From: Dermacentor variabilis
Taxonomy: Eukaryota > Arthropoda > Arachnida > Ixodida > Ixodidae
DNA length: 64,000 nt
NCBI RefSeq assembly: GCF_050947875.1
Contig: NC_134574.1
Location: 109,541,969 to 109,605,968 of the forward strand
Direction of reading: 5' to 3'
Positions 11,580-22,899 of the stretch are shown here, one piece after another. The notes beneath the pieces are model-generated. The model was not told where the DNA came from. It ran no database searches and saw only the letters and a list, made by a program, of their open reading frames with translations. The position numbers and the translations under genes were made by a program. Positions within the stretch are counted from its first letter, which is position 1; every line of letters starts with the position of its first letter.

Positions 11580-12384
11580 TCAGCATCCCCAGCACTCGGG
11601 TATTCTCGACAACCGGGATCGTGGGACCACCGTTCGTCTTGATCTTGATTGTTTCTTGCTCTCTCGCAGGTTCGTTGCCTTTCGTCTTCCTAGCTGCTCT
11701 TTTCGGAGGAATCACCAACAGCTCAGACTTGCTTGGGGAGCTGACGAGCCCAGACCCGTCCAGCTGCTCCTCGATAGCGTCAACCGCCTCTTGCAATGTA
11801 CTCTCGATTTGTCCGTCGCTTCCTCCTTGGACCCAGAGCGTTATGTCCTTGGCATAGATGGTGTGTCGGACCCGCGCGACTCGCGAGAGGCGCTGGGCCA
11901 CCACTATAATTACAAGGTTGAAAGTAATGGCGAGATGACCGAGCCCTGAGGGGTCCCGGCATTGGGCGAGCTTCTTCTTTTGGAGCCGCTGGTCACCGGC
12001 GATGATTTCGGTAGTCCGCTCCGTCAAAAAATCCTTGACGTACGCATATGTTCTCTTTCCCATGTTTAGCCGTGACACCTGGGCCAGGATCGCAGTGTGT
12101 CTCACTTTGTCAAAAGCGCTCTGCAGGTCCAAACCCAAGATGGCTCGCTTGTCTTTCGTATTGGTAGCGTCATCGAGGATTTCGTTTTTCAGTTGTATCA
12201 TAGCGTCCTGAATTACGAGCTTGTTTCGGAATCCGATGACGGTGTTTGGATAGAGCCCCGAATCTTCCAGGTACCTCTGCCACCTGTTCATGAATACATG
12301 CTCCAACGCTTTGCCCACAAAGGACGTAAGCGCGGTCGGCCGGAGGTTCTCAATGTTGGGTGGTTTGCCCAACTTGGCAATCAA
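11401..12384 (-). pseudogene. LINE reverse transcriptase, catalytic motif altered
   Basis: Shows RT motifs NLRPTALTSFVGKALEHV, LGLDLQSAFDKVRHTAIL, and the catalytic box as Ile-Tyr-Ala-Lys-Asp-Ile where the family has Tyr-Ala-Asp-Asp. The usual GVPQGS block is also eroded (CRDPSGLGHLAITFNLV). Upstream of the first ATG the same protein continues in pieces to about 12556. The Asp to Lys change in the catalytic pair means the copy would be dead even without its frameshifts. Confidence 0.8.
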
Positions 12385-12629
12385 GGTAGTCTTGGCTCCT
12401 TTCCACTGCCGGGGTAGTGACCCGGCTCACCAGCAAGTGTTGAAGTATGCCGTGAGGTTCTCGGTGGCCGCTTTGTTAAGATTTTTAGCGCTCTGTTCGT
12501 AACGTGGTCGGGACCAGCGGCGGAGTTGCTGTTGAGATCGTGCAATAGCGGCTGACCATTTTCCTGAAATCACGTTTATTTAAGACGTGCAGCGCTAATT
12601 CTGAGAGTTTTGTTTCTTCGACTATATGC

Positions 12630-13212
12630 CACACCTTTGTGTTATCGCCCCACTTTGTTATGGCACTCGCTTGCCAAGATCGTCATTGAGCGCGAAGACA
12701 TGACGATGACGGTATGACGCTGACGGAGGGACGATGGATTGATCAAGAAGGAATGGTATCGATGGAAGGATAAAAGCGAATGACTACGGCATGATGACAA
12801 TGTAATGTCGATTCTTAAATTATGACGATCATACAATGACGACGACGCGACGATGAGTACATGAGGGCAATGATATGACTACAACGGTACGACTACAACT
12901 AGATGAAGAAGCGGGTATTACGATGGTGGCATAGGTGTACCGTCTGCGAGACGGCGACTCAATGACAACGGTGGCCTAATCACGATTGAAAGACAACAGC
13001 ACGTTCAAACTTGGAATGACAAACAAGGAATGACCTTCATGGATCGTTGAAGGGGCTATGACGACTACGGCACGACGACAATGAGAACGACGACATCGAA
13101 GTAATGAGGATGCTGAAACGATAGCCTGACAACGACGGCATAACAATGGTATGACAAGGTTGGATGCCGAAGTTACAATTGATGGTGATGTAACGACCAC
13201 AACCCCATCCCG
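12630..13212. repeat. Cryptically simple ATGACGACG-type array, left part
   Basis: Imperfect repeats of short words such as ATGACGACGA, GGCATGACGACA and ACAATGACGAC without one fixed period. The same vocabulary resumes at 16380 beyond the RTE LINE, so both are parts of one array split by that insertion. Confidence 0.7.
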
Positions 13213-13243
13213 ACGATGGTCATCATCATTAGCAGCAGCCTGG

Positions 13244-14962
13244 TTACCCCCACTGCAGGGCAAAGGCCTCTCCCATACTACTCGAACAACCCCGATCATG
13301 TACTAATTGTGGCCATGTCGTCCCTGCAAACTTCTTAATCTCATCCGCCCACCTGACTTTCTGCCGCCCCCTGTTAGGCTTCCCTTCCCTTGGAATCCAG
13401 TCCGTAACCCTTAACGACCATCGGTTATCTTCCCTCCTCATTACATGTCCTGCCCATGCCCATTTCTTTTTCTGTAGTTCAACTAAGATGTCATTAACTC
13501 GCGTTTGTTCCCTCACCCAATCCTCACTTTTCTTATCCCTTAAAGATACACCCATCATTCTTCTTTCCATAGCCCCTTGCGTCGTCCTCAATTTAAGTGG
13601 AACCCTTTCCGTAAGCATCCAGGTTTCTGCCCCGTAGGTGAGTACTGGTAAGACACAGCTATTATACACTTTTCTTTTGAGGGATAATGGCAACCTGCTG
13701 TTCATCATCTGAGAATGCCTGCCAAACACACCCGAGCCCATTCTTATCCTTCTGATTATTTCCGCCTCATGATCCGGATCCGCGATAACTACCTGCCCTA
13801 AGTAGATGCATTCCCTTACCACTTCCAGTGCCTCGCTACCTATTGTAAATTGCTGTTCTCTTCCGAGACTATTGAACATTACTTTAGTTTTCTGCAGATT
13901 AATTTTTAGACCCACTCTTCTGGTTTGCCTCTCAAGGTCAGTGAGCATGCATTGCAATTGGTCCCCTGAGTTACTAAGCAAAGCAATATCATCAGCAAAT
14001 CGCAAGTTACTAAGGTATTCTCCATTAACGCTTAGCCCCAATTCCACCCAATCGAGGTCTCTGAATACCTCCTGTAAACACGCTGTGAATAGCATTGGAG
14101 AGATCGTATCTCCCTGCCTGACGCCTTTCTTTATTGGGATTTTGTTGCTTTCTTTATGGAAGACTACGGTGGCTGTTGAGCCTCTATAGATATCTTTCAG
14201 TATTTTTATATACGGCCCGTCTACACCGTGATTCCGTAATGCCTCCATGACTGCTGAGGTTTTGACTGAATCAAACGCTTTCTCGCTATCGATGAAAGCT
14301 ATATATAAGGGTTGCTTATATTCCGCACATTTCTCTATCACCTTATCGATAGTGTGAATATGGTCTATTGTTGAGTAGCCTTTACGGAATCCTTCCTAGG
14401 CCTTTGCTTGACAGAAGTCTAAGGTGTTCCTCATTCTATTTGCGATTACCTTAGTAAATAGTTTGCAGGCAACGGACAGTAAGTTGATCGGTCTATAATT
14501 TTTCAAGTCTTTGGCGTCCCCTTTCTTATGGATTAGGATTATGTTTGCGTTTTTTCATGATTCCGGTATGCTCGAAGTCATGAGGCATTGCGTATACAGG
14601 GTGGCCAGTTTTTCTAGAACAATCTGCCCACCATCCTTCAACAAATCTGCTGTTACCTGATCCTCCCCGGCTGCCTTACCCCTTTGCATATCTCCCAAGG
14701 CTTTGTTTAATTCTTCCGGCGTTACCTTTGGGATGTCGAATTCCTCTAGACTATTTTCTCTTCCATTATCGTCCTGGGCGCCACTGGTACTGTATAAATC
14801 TCTATAGAACTCCTCAGCCACTTGAACTATCTCATCCATATTAGTAATGATATTGCCGGCTTTGTCTCTTAACGCATACATCTTATTCTTGCCAATTCCT
14901 AGTTTCTTCTTCACTGCTTTTAGGCTTCCTCCGTTCCTGAGAGCATGTTCAATTTTATCCAT
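13244..14962 (-). pseudogene. RTE reverse transcriptase
   Basis: Two open pieces (14962-14555 and 14341-13244) form one RT. Motifs seen: GEDQVTADLLKDGG near the start, LYIAFIDSEKAFDSVKTSAV, KKGVRQGDTISPMLFTACLQ, the intact catalytic LRFADDIALLSNSGDQLQ, LKINLQKTKVMFNSLG, VLPVLTYGAETWMLTERV and WAWAGHVMRREDNRW. The C-terminus ends in GRQKVRWADEIKKFAG and a Met-Gly-Glu-Ala-Phe-Ala motif. These are typical RTE/BovB-like signatures. In-frame stops between 14342 and 14554 disable it, but the catalytic core itself is intact. Confidence 0.85.
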
Positions 14963-15184
14963 ATTATACTTCCTTATGTCAGCTGTCTTACGCTTGTTGA
15001 ATAACTGAAATTTGTGCCCGTTCTATTCTAGCTGTAGGGTTAGAGGCTTTCACACATTGGCGTTTCTTGATCAGAGCTTCATCTCCTGCGATAATTTACA
15101 GGTATTCTGTCTAACGGAGTTACCACCGACTTCTATTGCACACTTCCTAATGATGCCCACAAGATTTGCTTCAACACTAAGGTC

Positions 15185-15976
15185 CTATTCCTGAGTTAAA
15201 GCTGGATACCTGTTCTGTAGCTTGACCTGGATTTCCTCTATTTTCCCTCTTACCGCTAACTCATTGATTGTCTTCTTATGTGCCAGTTTCTTTCGTTCCC
15301 TCCTCAGGTCTAGGCTAATTCGATTTCGTACCATCCTATGGTCACTACAGCGCACCTTGCCGCGCACGTCCAAATCTTGTATGATGCCAACGTTAGCGCA
15401 GAGTATAAGGTCTATTTCATTTCTATTCTCGCCGTTCGGGCTCCTCCACGTCCATCGTCGGCTATTCCGCTTGCGGAAGAACGTATTCATTATCCGCATA
15501 TTATTCTGTTCCGCAAACTCTACTAATAACTGTCCCCTGCTATTCCTAGTGCCTATGCCATATTCCCCCACTGACTTGTTTCCAGCATTCTTCTGGCCTA
15601 CCTTGGCATTGAAGTCGGCCATCAGTATACTGTACTTTGTTTTCACTTTACCCATCGCCGATTCCACGTCTTCATAGAAGCTTTCGACTTCCTGGCCATC
15701 ATGACTGAATGTAGGGGCGTAGACCTGTGCGACCTTCATTTTGTAACTGTTAATAACAAGACCTGCCACCCTCTCGTTAACGCTATAGAATTGATGTATG
15801 GTACCAGCTACATTCTTATTAATCAGGAATCCGACTCCTAGTTCTCGTCTCTCCACTAAGCCCCGGTAGCACAGGACATCCCCGCTTTTTAGCACTGTAT
15901 ATCCTTCTTTTGGGCTCCTAACTTCGCTGAGCTCTATTATATCCCATTTACTGCCCTCTAATTCCTCCAATAGCAC
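15185..15976 (-). pseudogene. RTE AP-like endonuclease
   Basis: An open frame of 263 codons with endonuclease landmarks: Ile-Glu-Leu-Ser-Glu-Val-Arg near the N-terminus (with the catalytic Glu), VQVYAPTFSHDGQEVESFYE, ADFNAKVG where Gly-Asp-Phe-Asn is usual, WTWRSPNGENRNEIDLIL, and the final Ser-Asp-His-Arg. The paralogous copy at 39625-40133 keeps the GDFNAKVG form. The frame is open over almost the whole domain, so this copy is not old. Confidence 0.85.
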
Positions 15977-16299
15977 TGCTAGACTCGCCTCCCTAGATAA
16001 CGTTCTAGCGGTAAACGTTGCCAGGTTCAGATTCCAATGGAGGCCTGTCCGGATTCAGGGATTCTTAGCACCCTCTGCTGCGTCACAGGTCTAACTGCCG
16101 CCGTGGTCAGTTGCTTCGCAGCTGCTGCCGACTGAGGGCCGGGGTTTGATTGTTGTATTCATATACTGCACCAGGGTGGGCAATCCTGCTCTGGTGAGGG
16201 AGTGCGTTACTGGTTCTGGTCACCGGGATCAGGCCGCACTCCTGGCATTATTTATGCAATTTTATCAACACGCGTATTTTTTTAATCCGGTGGAAAATT

Positions 16300-16373
16300 G
16301 CGCGGCACCGGGATCCGAACCACGGTCCTCTTGCTCGCGAGGCGGATGCTCTATCTCTACGCCACCGCTGTAC
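16300..16373 (-). repeat. tRNA-like head of the RTE LINE (copy 1)
   Basis: On the minus strand the sequence shows an A-box-like TGGCGTAGAGATAGAGC and a B-box GGTTCGGATCCC, and ends in GCCGCGC. It matches the head at 39140-39213 over its length. It is not a working tRNA gene (imperfect T stem) but could act as an internal pol III promoter. Confidence 0.7.
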
Positions 16374-16379
16374 CTGACG

Positions 16380-17395
16380 ACGGTATATGACAACAAATAC
16401 AGGACGACGACTTTATAACGAAGTTTCAGTGACGACCATAGCACGACAACGGCACGAGGACAATGAGATTACGACGAGTGCACGATGACAATTGAATGTC
16501 GATGACTGTATCCCGAAGCACGTATCAGGACTGTGGCGGGATGATGACGGCATGACGTGACTGAGATGACGAAGCAGGAATGACGACGATGGGGGCACGA
16601 CCACGCCAGCATTATGGCGACGGTCTGACAATGAAGGCATGATTGCGACTGTCTGATGATGACGGCATGAGAAGGGCAGCATATTCGCGATAGAATTACG
16701 ACAGTATGATTACAATGCAATGACGAATAAAGATTGACGTCGATGGAACGACGAGAGCGGTGAGACGATGATGGCATGAGGAGAATTGGATGATGTTACT
16801 GAAGTGATGACAATGATAAAACGGAAGCATGACGATGGCGGCATGACGGCGAATGTGATGACGATAGCGTGTGTACGATGGCATGACGAGAGTCGGATGA
16901 CAAAACTGGAATGACGACGATACAATGACCACGACGGCATCACTACCCTGAGAACATACCTAGTGGGCCCAACAATTGGACAATTTGAATCACTGAGTTG
17001 GAGTAGAAAGTGTGACGGCGGTAGCATGACATGAGTCAGATCAGGAAGCTGGAATGACGACGACTGAACCACCACGACAGCACCGCTATGGCGGTTTGAC
17101 AACGAGTGCTTGACGACTGTATAAAGAAAAATGGGTGACGAGTTTCGTATGACAAAAGCTGGAATTGCGGTGATGCAAGGACCACGACAACATCCTGACC
17201 ACGAGCCCTTACGTAGTGGCCCAAGCTATTACACAAATTGTGCCGCTGGGTCGTGGTGGAATGCGTGACAACAGCATGATGATGAGATTGCCCCCCGTAG
17301 CAATATTAAGATAACGAAGCTGTAATAATGACAATCGAACGACCACGACATCTTCATGACCAGGAACACATACCTAGTGGCCCAAGCAGGTAGGC
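16380..17395. repeat. Cryptically simple ATGACGACG-type array, right part
   Basis: Continues the array left of the RTE element. A higher-order signal, CTAGTGGCCCAAGC (with variants), recurs near 16955, 17214 and 17374, so longer units of a few hundred bases underlie the simple words. Confidence 0.65.
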
Positions 17396-18185
17396 AACTG
17401 AGGTCGCAGGGTCGGCGTCAGGGGATAGATACATAGATTCCGAATGGCTGAAGTAGGCAAAGAATGTTATTCGCAATAAAAACGCCATGTCTGGAGGCGC
17501 GAGTGCAACGAATGCACAGTGGTGGTATTGGCACATAATAAAACGCGGCGGATGCATAGCAAGATAGCCTTGTGAGCGGATAGATGCGACAGATAGGCGT
17601 GAAATTCAGTATCGGATTAATTCAGCTTCGGGATTGCTGAATCATCGCAATAATTTCAATGTTTCGGGAACGCTTGGCAAAGGAGCGCATCCGAAAACTC
17701 GAGGTGTGTGAAGAGAACTGAATAATGGATGATTTTGTGTTGCAAGAGCTTGGAACACTGGGAAACACAACAATGTGCCGTTACGGCTGCTGGCGTTCAC
17801 CGGACGCTGCTATCTACACTAAATGCTGCGTCGGGACCTGGAAGCACGTCTGAACATTTGCGAGTGCTTTTGCAGAAATCATACAGCAGCGTCGGAGAAA
17901 CTTCTGGAGTTTAAAGCCCCAAATCTTGTCGGTAGTTGCCGGAATCATTTCACGGCCTCCCCGTAGCCATTTTCTGTTACGCTCACGACATCGTGCAGAT
18001 AGTCCAAGTTTATCGGCCGAATGCGCCCCTGTGGTCTTCACGACCGGCAGTTTTGGAAGCAGGCAGTCCTGGAACGCCAACCTGTACGGTCGTCACGCCA
18101 CAAGACAGTGAAGGCCCTCTTGAAATTTTTACCTTCCAGTGGCCTATTGGAGAGTCTGTAATTCTCATGCCAGTTCACGACCATC
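17396..18185. other. No supported gene
   Basis: A plus-strand frame near 17937-18185 ends in a Pro-Val-His-Asp-His-Pro motif reminiscent of thiol dioxygenase cupins. The upstream domain is absent, so no gene is called. Confidence 0.3.
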
Positions 18186-18400
18186 CCTACTTTTTTTTTC
18201 GTTAGTTTGCTTTTTCTCTCCGCTGTCTTTTCCCGTCTTTCATTTCCCCTTACCCTTCCCCGTGCAGGGTAGCAAACCAGAATCTCATCCGGTTAACCTC
18301 CCGGTCTTTCCCATCCCGTTTATCTCTTTCTCTCTCTCTCTCTCCGCCTGTGTGTCACCGCATACGATTTTGCTTTTCCTTAAGTGCAAGTAAATCGATT
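18186..18400 (-). repeat. Dispersed repeat with (TC)n tract, copy 1
   Basis: Contains CCCCGTGCAGGGTAGCAAACC, then GGTTAACCTCCCGG, then a (TC)n run at 18317-18342. The reverse complement matches 32742-32850 in the same order: (GA)n, GGGAGTTAACCAGA, GGTTGGCTACC. I take it as a LINE 3' end or similar dispersed family. Confidence 0.6.
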
Positions 18401-18532
18401 GATTGGTTCACTGATGCATCTCATCGGCGATGCACCTAAGTAATGTGTCTCGAATGAAACTCGTAGGAGAAGAGTGGATGCGTCTTCACGTAACCACGCC
18501 GGTTGCACTCGTCGCTGTCGTTCCTAGCAGCT

Positions 18533-18556
18533 TTATTTATTTATTTATTTATTTAC
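18533..18556. repeat. (ATTT)n microsatellite
   Basis: Six perfect TTTA units next to a T-rich stretch. Confidence 0.85.
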
Positions 18557-18904
18557 GATACCTCAAAATATTTTTGAGCGGAGCTTCTCAATGAGACACT
18601 ATGATGAGGATGGGTCGGGGTAGGGGGCTCCAGGGTAATCGTGTCAACCGGAGTTTATTCTAATGCGCACCAAACCAAAAAGCTTCCTGCACGAGCGGCT
18701 CTTTTTTTTCTTTTTTTTTTCATCTGTCATCAATGGAGTGAGACTGCCGAAGCCGGCATTCGAGCATCTCTTGCTCGGCAGGTGAACGCCATACATCCAC
18801 TGAACCACCAACCAAGGCACTTGTTGTTCAATGGTCGCCCACACTGCGACCAGCTACAACTTCATTTTTCTTTTTTTTTCGCAGGGTATAAATATTGCAG
18901 AATC

Positions 18905-18997
18905 ATGACGTCACCAGATAAGCAGAGAGGAAAGAACCCGGAAACGCCAGATTACAACGAACAGGAGAGATATGCTGCGATGTACGACTCCTGTCAG
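18905..18997 (+). CDS. Candidate first coding exon, unidentified protein
   Basis: A strong acceptor (a run of T, then cgcag) ends at 18884. Twenty bases on, an ATG opens 31 codons that end at CAG followed by gtgacc, phase 0. The peptide begins MTSPDKQRGKNPETPDYNEQ and goes on to Glu-Arg-Tyr-Ala-Ala-Met-Tyr-Asp-Ser-Cys-Gln. It is hydrophilic with no signal peptide. A further possible exon, 19491-19549 (Phe-Lys-Ile-Gln-Tyr-Asp-Lys-Cys-Asp-Leu-Leu-Asp), lies between gtgcag and gtgaag. The family is not recognised and the donor is weak. Confidence 0.35.
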
Positions 18998-19549
18998 GTG
19001 ACCGTGCGGTTTGTTTTCTTTGTTACCCTCTGCGGTAGTCGGGCTTCTCTCCTAAAGTGAAGGAAAAAGAGTGCCATTCAAAAACAAACGAAACAAAGGA
19101 ATAAAAATTAAGCCGACTCGAAAACCCGTCTGGCAAGAAGACAGCTCATGTCGGCAGCACGATGACCCCGACCTTCACCGGGTTGGCGCAAGCCGATTTC
19201 TTTACGTCTTTTTTTTTTTTCTCAGATGTTTTTCCGTGCCACCCTGCGTGGCGCCAACGGTTCGGGTAGACGAGCCGTCTGCAAAGGGTTGTGAGTCTGT
19301 CGGTCGGTCGCTTCCGTTGGGCGGCGACAAAAACAACGTCTACGCCGGTTCGTCTGGCAAAAAAAAAGAAAGAAAAAACACGTGACATCGCGCTCTTTGC
19401 ATAAGTATCTTTCTTTTTTTTCCGCCGTGTTGCGTTTGCCCGCGCATTACGTTTTTTAAAGGTGCGCTCTGTGTTTGCACAAAACCGTGCAGTGTTCAAG
19501 ATACAATACGACAAGTGCGATCTCCTCGACGTCGAACGACTATGCAGGT

Positions 19550-20173
19550 GAAGAACCGTTAGCATAACACGAAAAAGCCCAAACACTAATTCTTAAGAAA
19601 ATTTAAGCATTTTACCTGCTTTCTTTTTTTTTGAATACTGACGTTACAAATCAAATTACATTAATGAAAATTAGCACGATTTGTTCTTCTCTATTTCTGG
19701 CCATGAAGATACTTTTGAACCAAAAAGAAATACCCTTCGCCCCCTCCCCAAATAGTGTTATTCGAGATGAAACATAATTGTTGTATAATTATTTATTTAG
19801 TAAAAGGTTTTCTTATCTATCCACAATGAAGAATTCCCTCCTGCTTAACAAAGAGTGCTACTATGGTCTTTGCAATAACACTTTCCGCGCCTCAATCAGC
19901 ATGTTGAGGTACAAAACTTGGTGCACAAGAAAATGACACGCTGTACTGTAAGAAATCGATGCTGTACACACTGTACGGCATCGATGTTAGGCCCGCTTCA
20001 GTAGCTAAGTATTTCAAGAACTGGTGTTACACCATCAAACAGACCTTGTTGGCCTTTCAGTTTGTTTGAAATCTCGCGTCCCTGAGCTTCTTGCTCTCTT
20101 TATTTTTTTATTCATTTGTTGTTAATTGGTAGATTACGTTTTAGCCACCGGACCGCTTTTCATGTCATTCACA
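19550..20173. other. No gene recognised
   Basis: AT-rich non-coding sequence. Nothing supported. Confidence 0.35.
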
Positions 20174-20347
<174 letters not shown>

Positions 20348-22449
20348 CGGCACAAGTGGCCCATACCCACTGTGGGGAATCAGCCAAGAATTGGGCGGTT
20401 TGCACAAAATCAGTAAAAGTTTAGAGGAAGGAAAAATGTCTTAGGAAAGACGTAATATTGCACACGGTTCAAAGAGTAGCGGTCATCATGATATAATGAG
20501 TCACAACATGAATAAATAATTGCCATAAACTTACTATAATTAGGAAGGCAGCCGATGGGTCTCAAAAATAGTCTTTCATCACATTGCAAACATTCAGGCA
20601 GTTGCACTCCAATGCAGACGCGCCACAAAAAAAAAAAGAAATAGCAGGCAGCATTCATCTTGAGGCCAAGCTTGCCTATAGGGACCTCGAAGAACCTTCT
20701 TCTTGCTGAGAAAAATCTCCAATAGCGTTGGCAATTTTATCTTCGGACAATTGCCCCAATTTGCGGTCCAACGCGCTTCATTTCTAAAGGGAAGTCGCTA
20801 ACTGATGACGATGATGATGGCTTGCCCGTAATTGCGCATTTTTTGTCTTATATTTCTTTCCCCAGATCTCTTCCTTGTCTTTTTCTTAACATAGCTTTAC
20901 TTTATTACTTTAGCTCATTTGGTGAGAAGTCAGTGGTCGGAATATGAAAAAGGAAAATTAAGTAGCTTTGATTAACGGAGATGGCTTCTATCCCCGTTAA
21001 TTCGGCATATCTTTAGAACTCCCTCTATTTCTTTATGGAAAAATAAACTTGGCTTGATATCATTTCATTTCATTTCATTTGAAGTAGCGGCAAATGGAGA
21101 CGTATACGGGGAGGGGTGCACCACGAAGTGAAAGAGGGGGGGGGGGGGCGAACCACAGAACTGCAGTTAAAGCCTCCTGAGAAATTTTACCATTGCCATT
21201 TGCGGACCCTTTACGTTACCAAACAAAATTCACTAATATAACTGTCAGGACTTCAAGCAGGCGTAGTTCTCACTACAATTACCAGAAACTCAGTAAGTTT
21301 GCTAATTTTTCGCTAAGTTAACAACACTGGGGCTTCTGAAGCGAGCTTGCGTATCCGACAGCCCTACTCGCTGATTTAATTCAGAAGGAATGTGTTTACG
21401 TAAACTCAAAGTGCAGCGATATAAATAAAGTTACAAGAGAATGAGATAGAGTTTAATGAAAGCTCAAGTTGGCCGCCATGATGCGGCGTGCGGGCCACTT
21501 CGAATAGGGTGTTTGCATTTGCGCGAACACGATAAGAAAAATAACCAATTGCTGAAATTAAAAGGAACTAGAAATAAGCTACCACATCTAGTCCAGATAA
21601 CGAAAGCTCAAAAATGTATGTAAGTCGAAGTGGGTTAGACGGCTCACCATCGAATTTTATTCTTCAAACAGCAGAAAGTAGTGGCGGGAAAGGGAAGTAG
21701 CTAGGGGAATGACAGAGCGCAGCTTGCCAACTGAATTTCGTCGAGGAAAAACCAGCACATATATAAATAGCACTTCTACGGACAAAGAAAAAAGAGATGG
21801 AAAGCGATCATGCGTACAATACAAAAGTGTCATTTGTAGTTAGGTAGAAACAGTATTGCTTTTACCAGCTGGGTGAGCGATCACACACTGACACATTTGT
21901 CACCAGTTATTCTTCTGGCGCATTTCGCGCCCGAAATTAAGCCCCTCAGAATGATCGCACTCGAACAACAGCATTCAGTTCCTCAAACTTCATCTATATT
22001 TCACTTCCGGTTGGCACGTGAGTTGCGCATACCTGCACATAACCAAAAAAAAAAAGAAAATTGTCCTCCCTTACGATAGCGCCTACATTAGGTAGATTAA
22101 ATATGGCACTGCTTCTACCGGCCTTCGGGCTGCACTAATAAAGTCACGTGAGCGCGAGCTTAATTGTGTGGCTTCCAATACCCACACAAGGCGAATGTAA
22201 GACACAGGGTTTTCGAGTGATCCTACCATTTCCGTGCGATTCTTTCAGAACGAACACATGTAGAAAGTAAAAGATGTGAAAACGAGAAAAAAAAATCGCC
22301 AGTGAATGTAGCTCCTCATGTGCAGCCTTTGTCAAATGTAGACAGGCTACACCGCGCCGCCTTCATCATACCGCGCGTACCAGTTGCCGTTAGTGAAGTT
22401 GTTCAACGAACAAAAGAAATTTAAAAAACACCGTGAAAGCTATAATTAC
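20348..22449. other. No gene recognised
   Basis: Holds a short (TTTCA)4-like repeat at 21058-21080 and a G-run at 21139-21149. No exon or known mobile element could be supported. Confidence 0.35.
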
Positions 22450-22503
22450 AAGGCCTACGGTGTTCGATAGTAAGCATTCTGACTACTCAACACCGTAGGT
22501 CTT
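22450..22503. repeat. Hairpin, 15-bp stem
   Basis: AAGGCCTACGGTGTT and AACACCGTAGGTCTT pair with one mismatch around a 24-nt loop. The surroundings are AT-rich. It could be a decayed inverted-repeat element. Confidence 0.7.
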
Positions 22504-22639
22504 AAAAATGCTATCTTGCGTCATCTCTTTTCTTTTTCATTTTTTTGTCTCGTTGAACAGTTTGGCTAACGTTAGCTGGGACACGCTATATGTGTACATG
22601 GAGCTCTTGACATTCCAGGCCTATGTATGGCGAACACGA

Positions 22640-22850
22640 AACTTAACTTCATTTTCCAGGGTGTCGTAGTTTCGGCGTACCTGAGCAACTCCCTCAAACA
22701 GACTGGGGACGGTCTGTTGGTCAACGGCAGCGTAGTTAGTACATTTTTGACTAAGAGTGCGCGTAAGCTCCCTCACAATGTCGTGAAAGTAGCCAGCAGA
22801 CATGAAGCAAATGTAGTTGTTTCTTCTGCTCCTTGTATGTTTGCTACCTT
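22640..22850 (-). CDS. Possible coding exon, unidentified
   Basis: On the minus strand a protein-like frame ends at CTCAG followed by gtacgc (22676/22675). It reads SAGYFHDIVRELTRTLSQKC and then Thr-Asn-Tyr-Ala-Ala-Val-Asp-Gln-Gln-Thr-Val-Pro-Ser-Leu-Phe-Glu-Gly-Val-Ala-Gln, an amphipathic helical pattern. The acceptor is uncertain (an AG near 22839 is possible). No family is recognised; this is a weak call. Confidence 0.22.
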
Positions 22851-22899
22851 TCACGTAAAGAAAGACAGCCGGCATATTCCACCAACCACACAAAAAAAA

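Larger units (their letters stand above)
10053..12560 (-). mobile_element. RNase H-bearing non-LTR retrotransposon, 5' truncated
   Basis: The order on the minus strand is: reverse transcriptase (about 12556-11570), RNase H (about 11090-10630), a Cys/His-rich tail, a 3' UTR, and the (TCAC)n tail at 10052-9825. The RT starts mid-domain (Asn-Ser-Ala-Ala-Gly-Pro-Asp near 12530), so the 5' half, with endonuclease, is missing. An RNase H domain behind the RT points to the I/R1/LOA-like groups. It is related to the fragment at 52748-53672, which shares Asn-Met-Asn-Pro-Glu and Phe-Val-Asp-Ala-Ala before the RNase H. Frameshifts and stops make it inactive. Confidence 0.85.
13213..16373 (-). mobile_element. 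RTE-type LINE, near full length, with tRNA-like head
   Basis: About 3.16 kb on the minus strand, close to the usual 3.2 kb of RTE elements. Order: tRNA-like head (16373-16300), 5' UTR, AP endonuclease (15976-15185), reverse transcriptase (14962-13244), short 3' UTR with ACTGCAGGGCAAAGGCCTCT, and a GATGATGATGACC tail. No RNase H is present, as expected for RTE. At least three disablements lie in the frame: stops between endonuclease and RT, a TGA in the linker, and a TAG near 14397. It is inserted in the ATGACGACG-type array. Confidence 0.85.

Noticed and set aside
11119..11949. 276-codon plus-strand open frame
   Set aside because: Antisense shadow of the LINE RT/RNase H on the minus strand.
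17937..18185. Possible thiol-dioxygenase (ADO) cupin fragment ending Pro-Val-His-Asp-His-Pro
   Set aside because: Only the short His motif fits; spacing of the strand before it is off and no other exon is seen.
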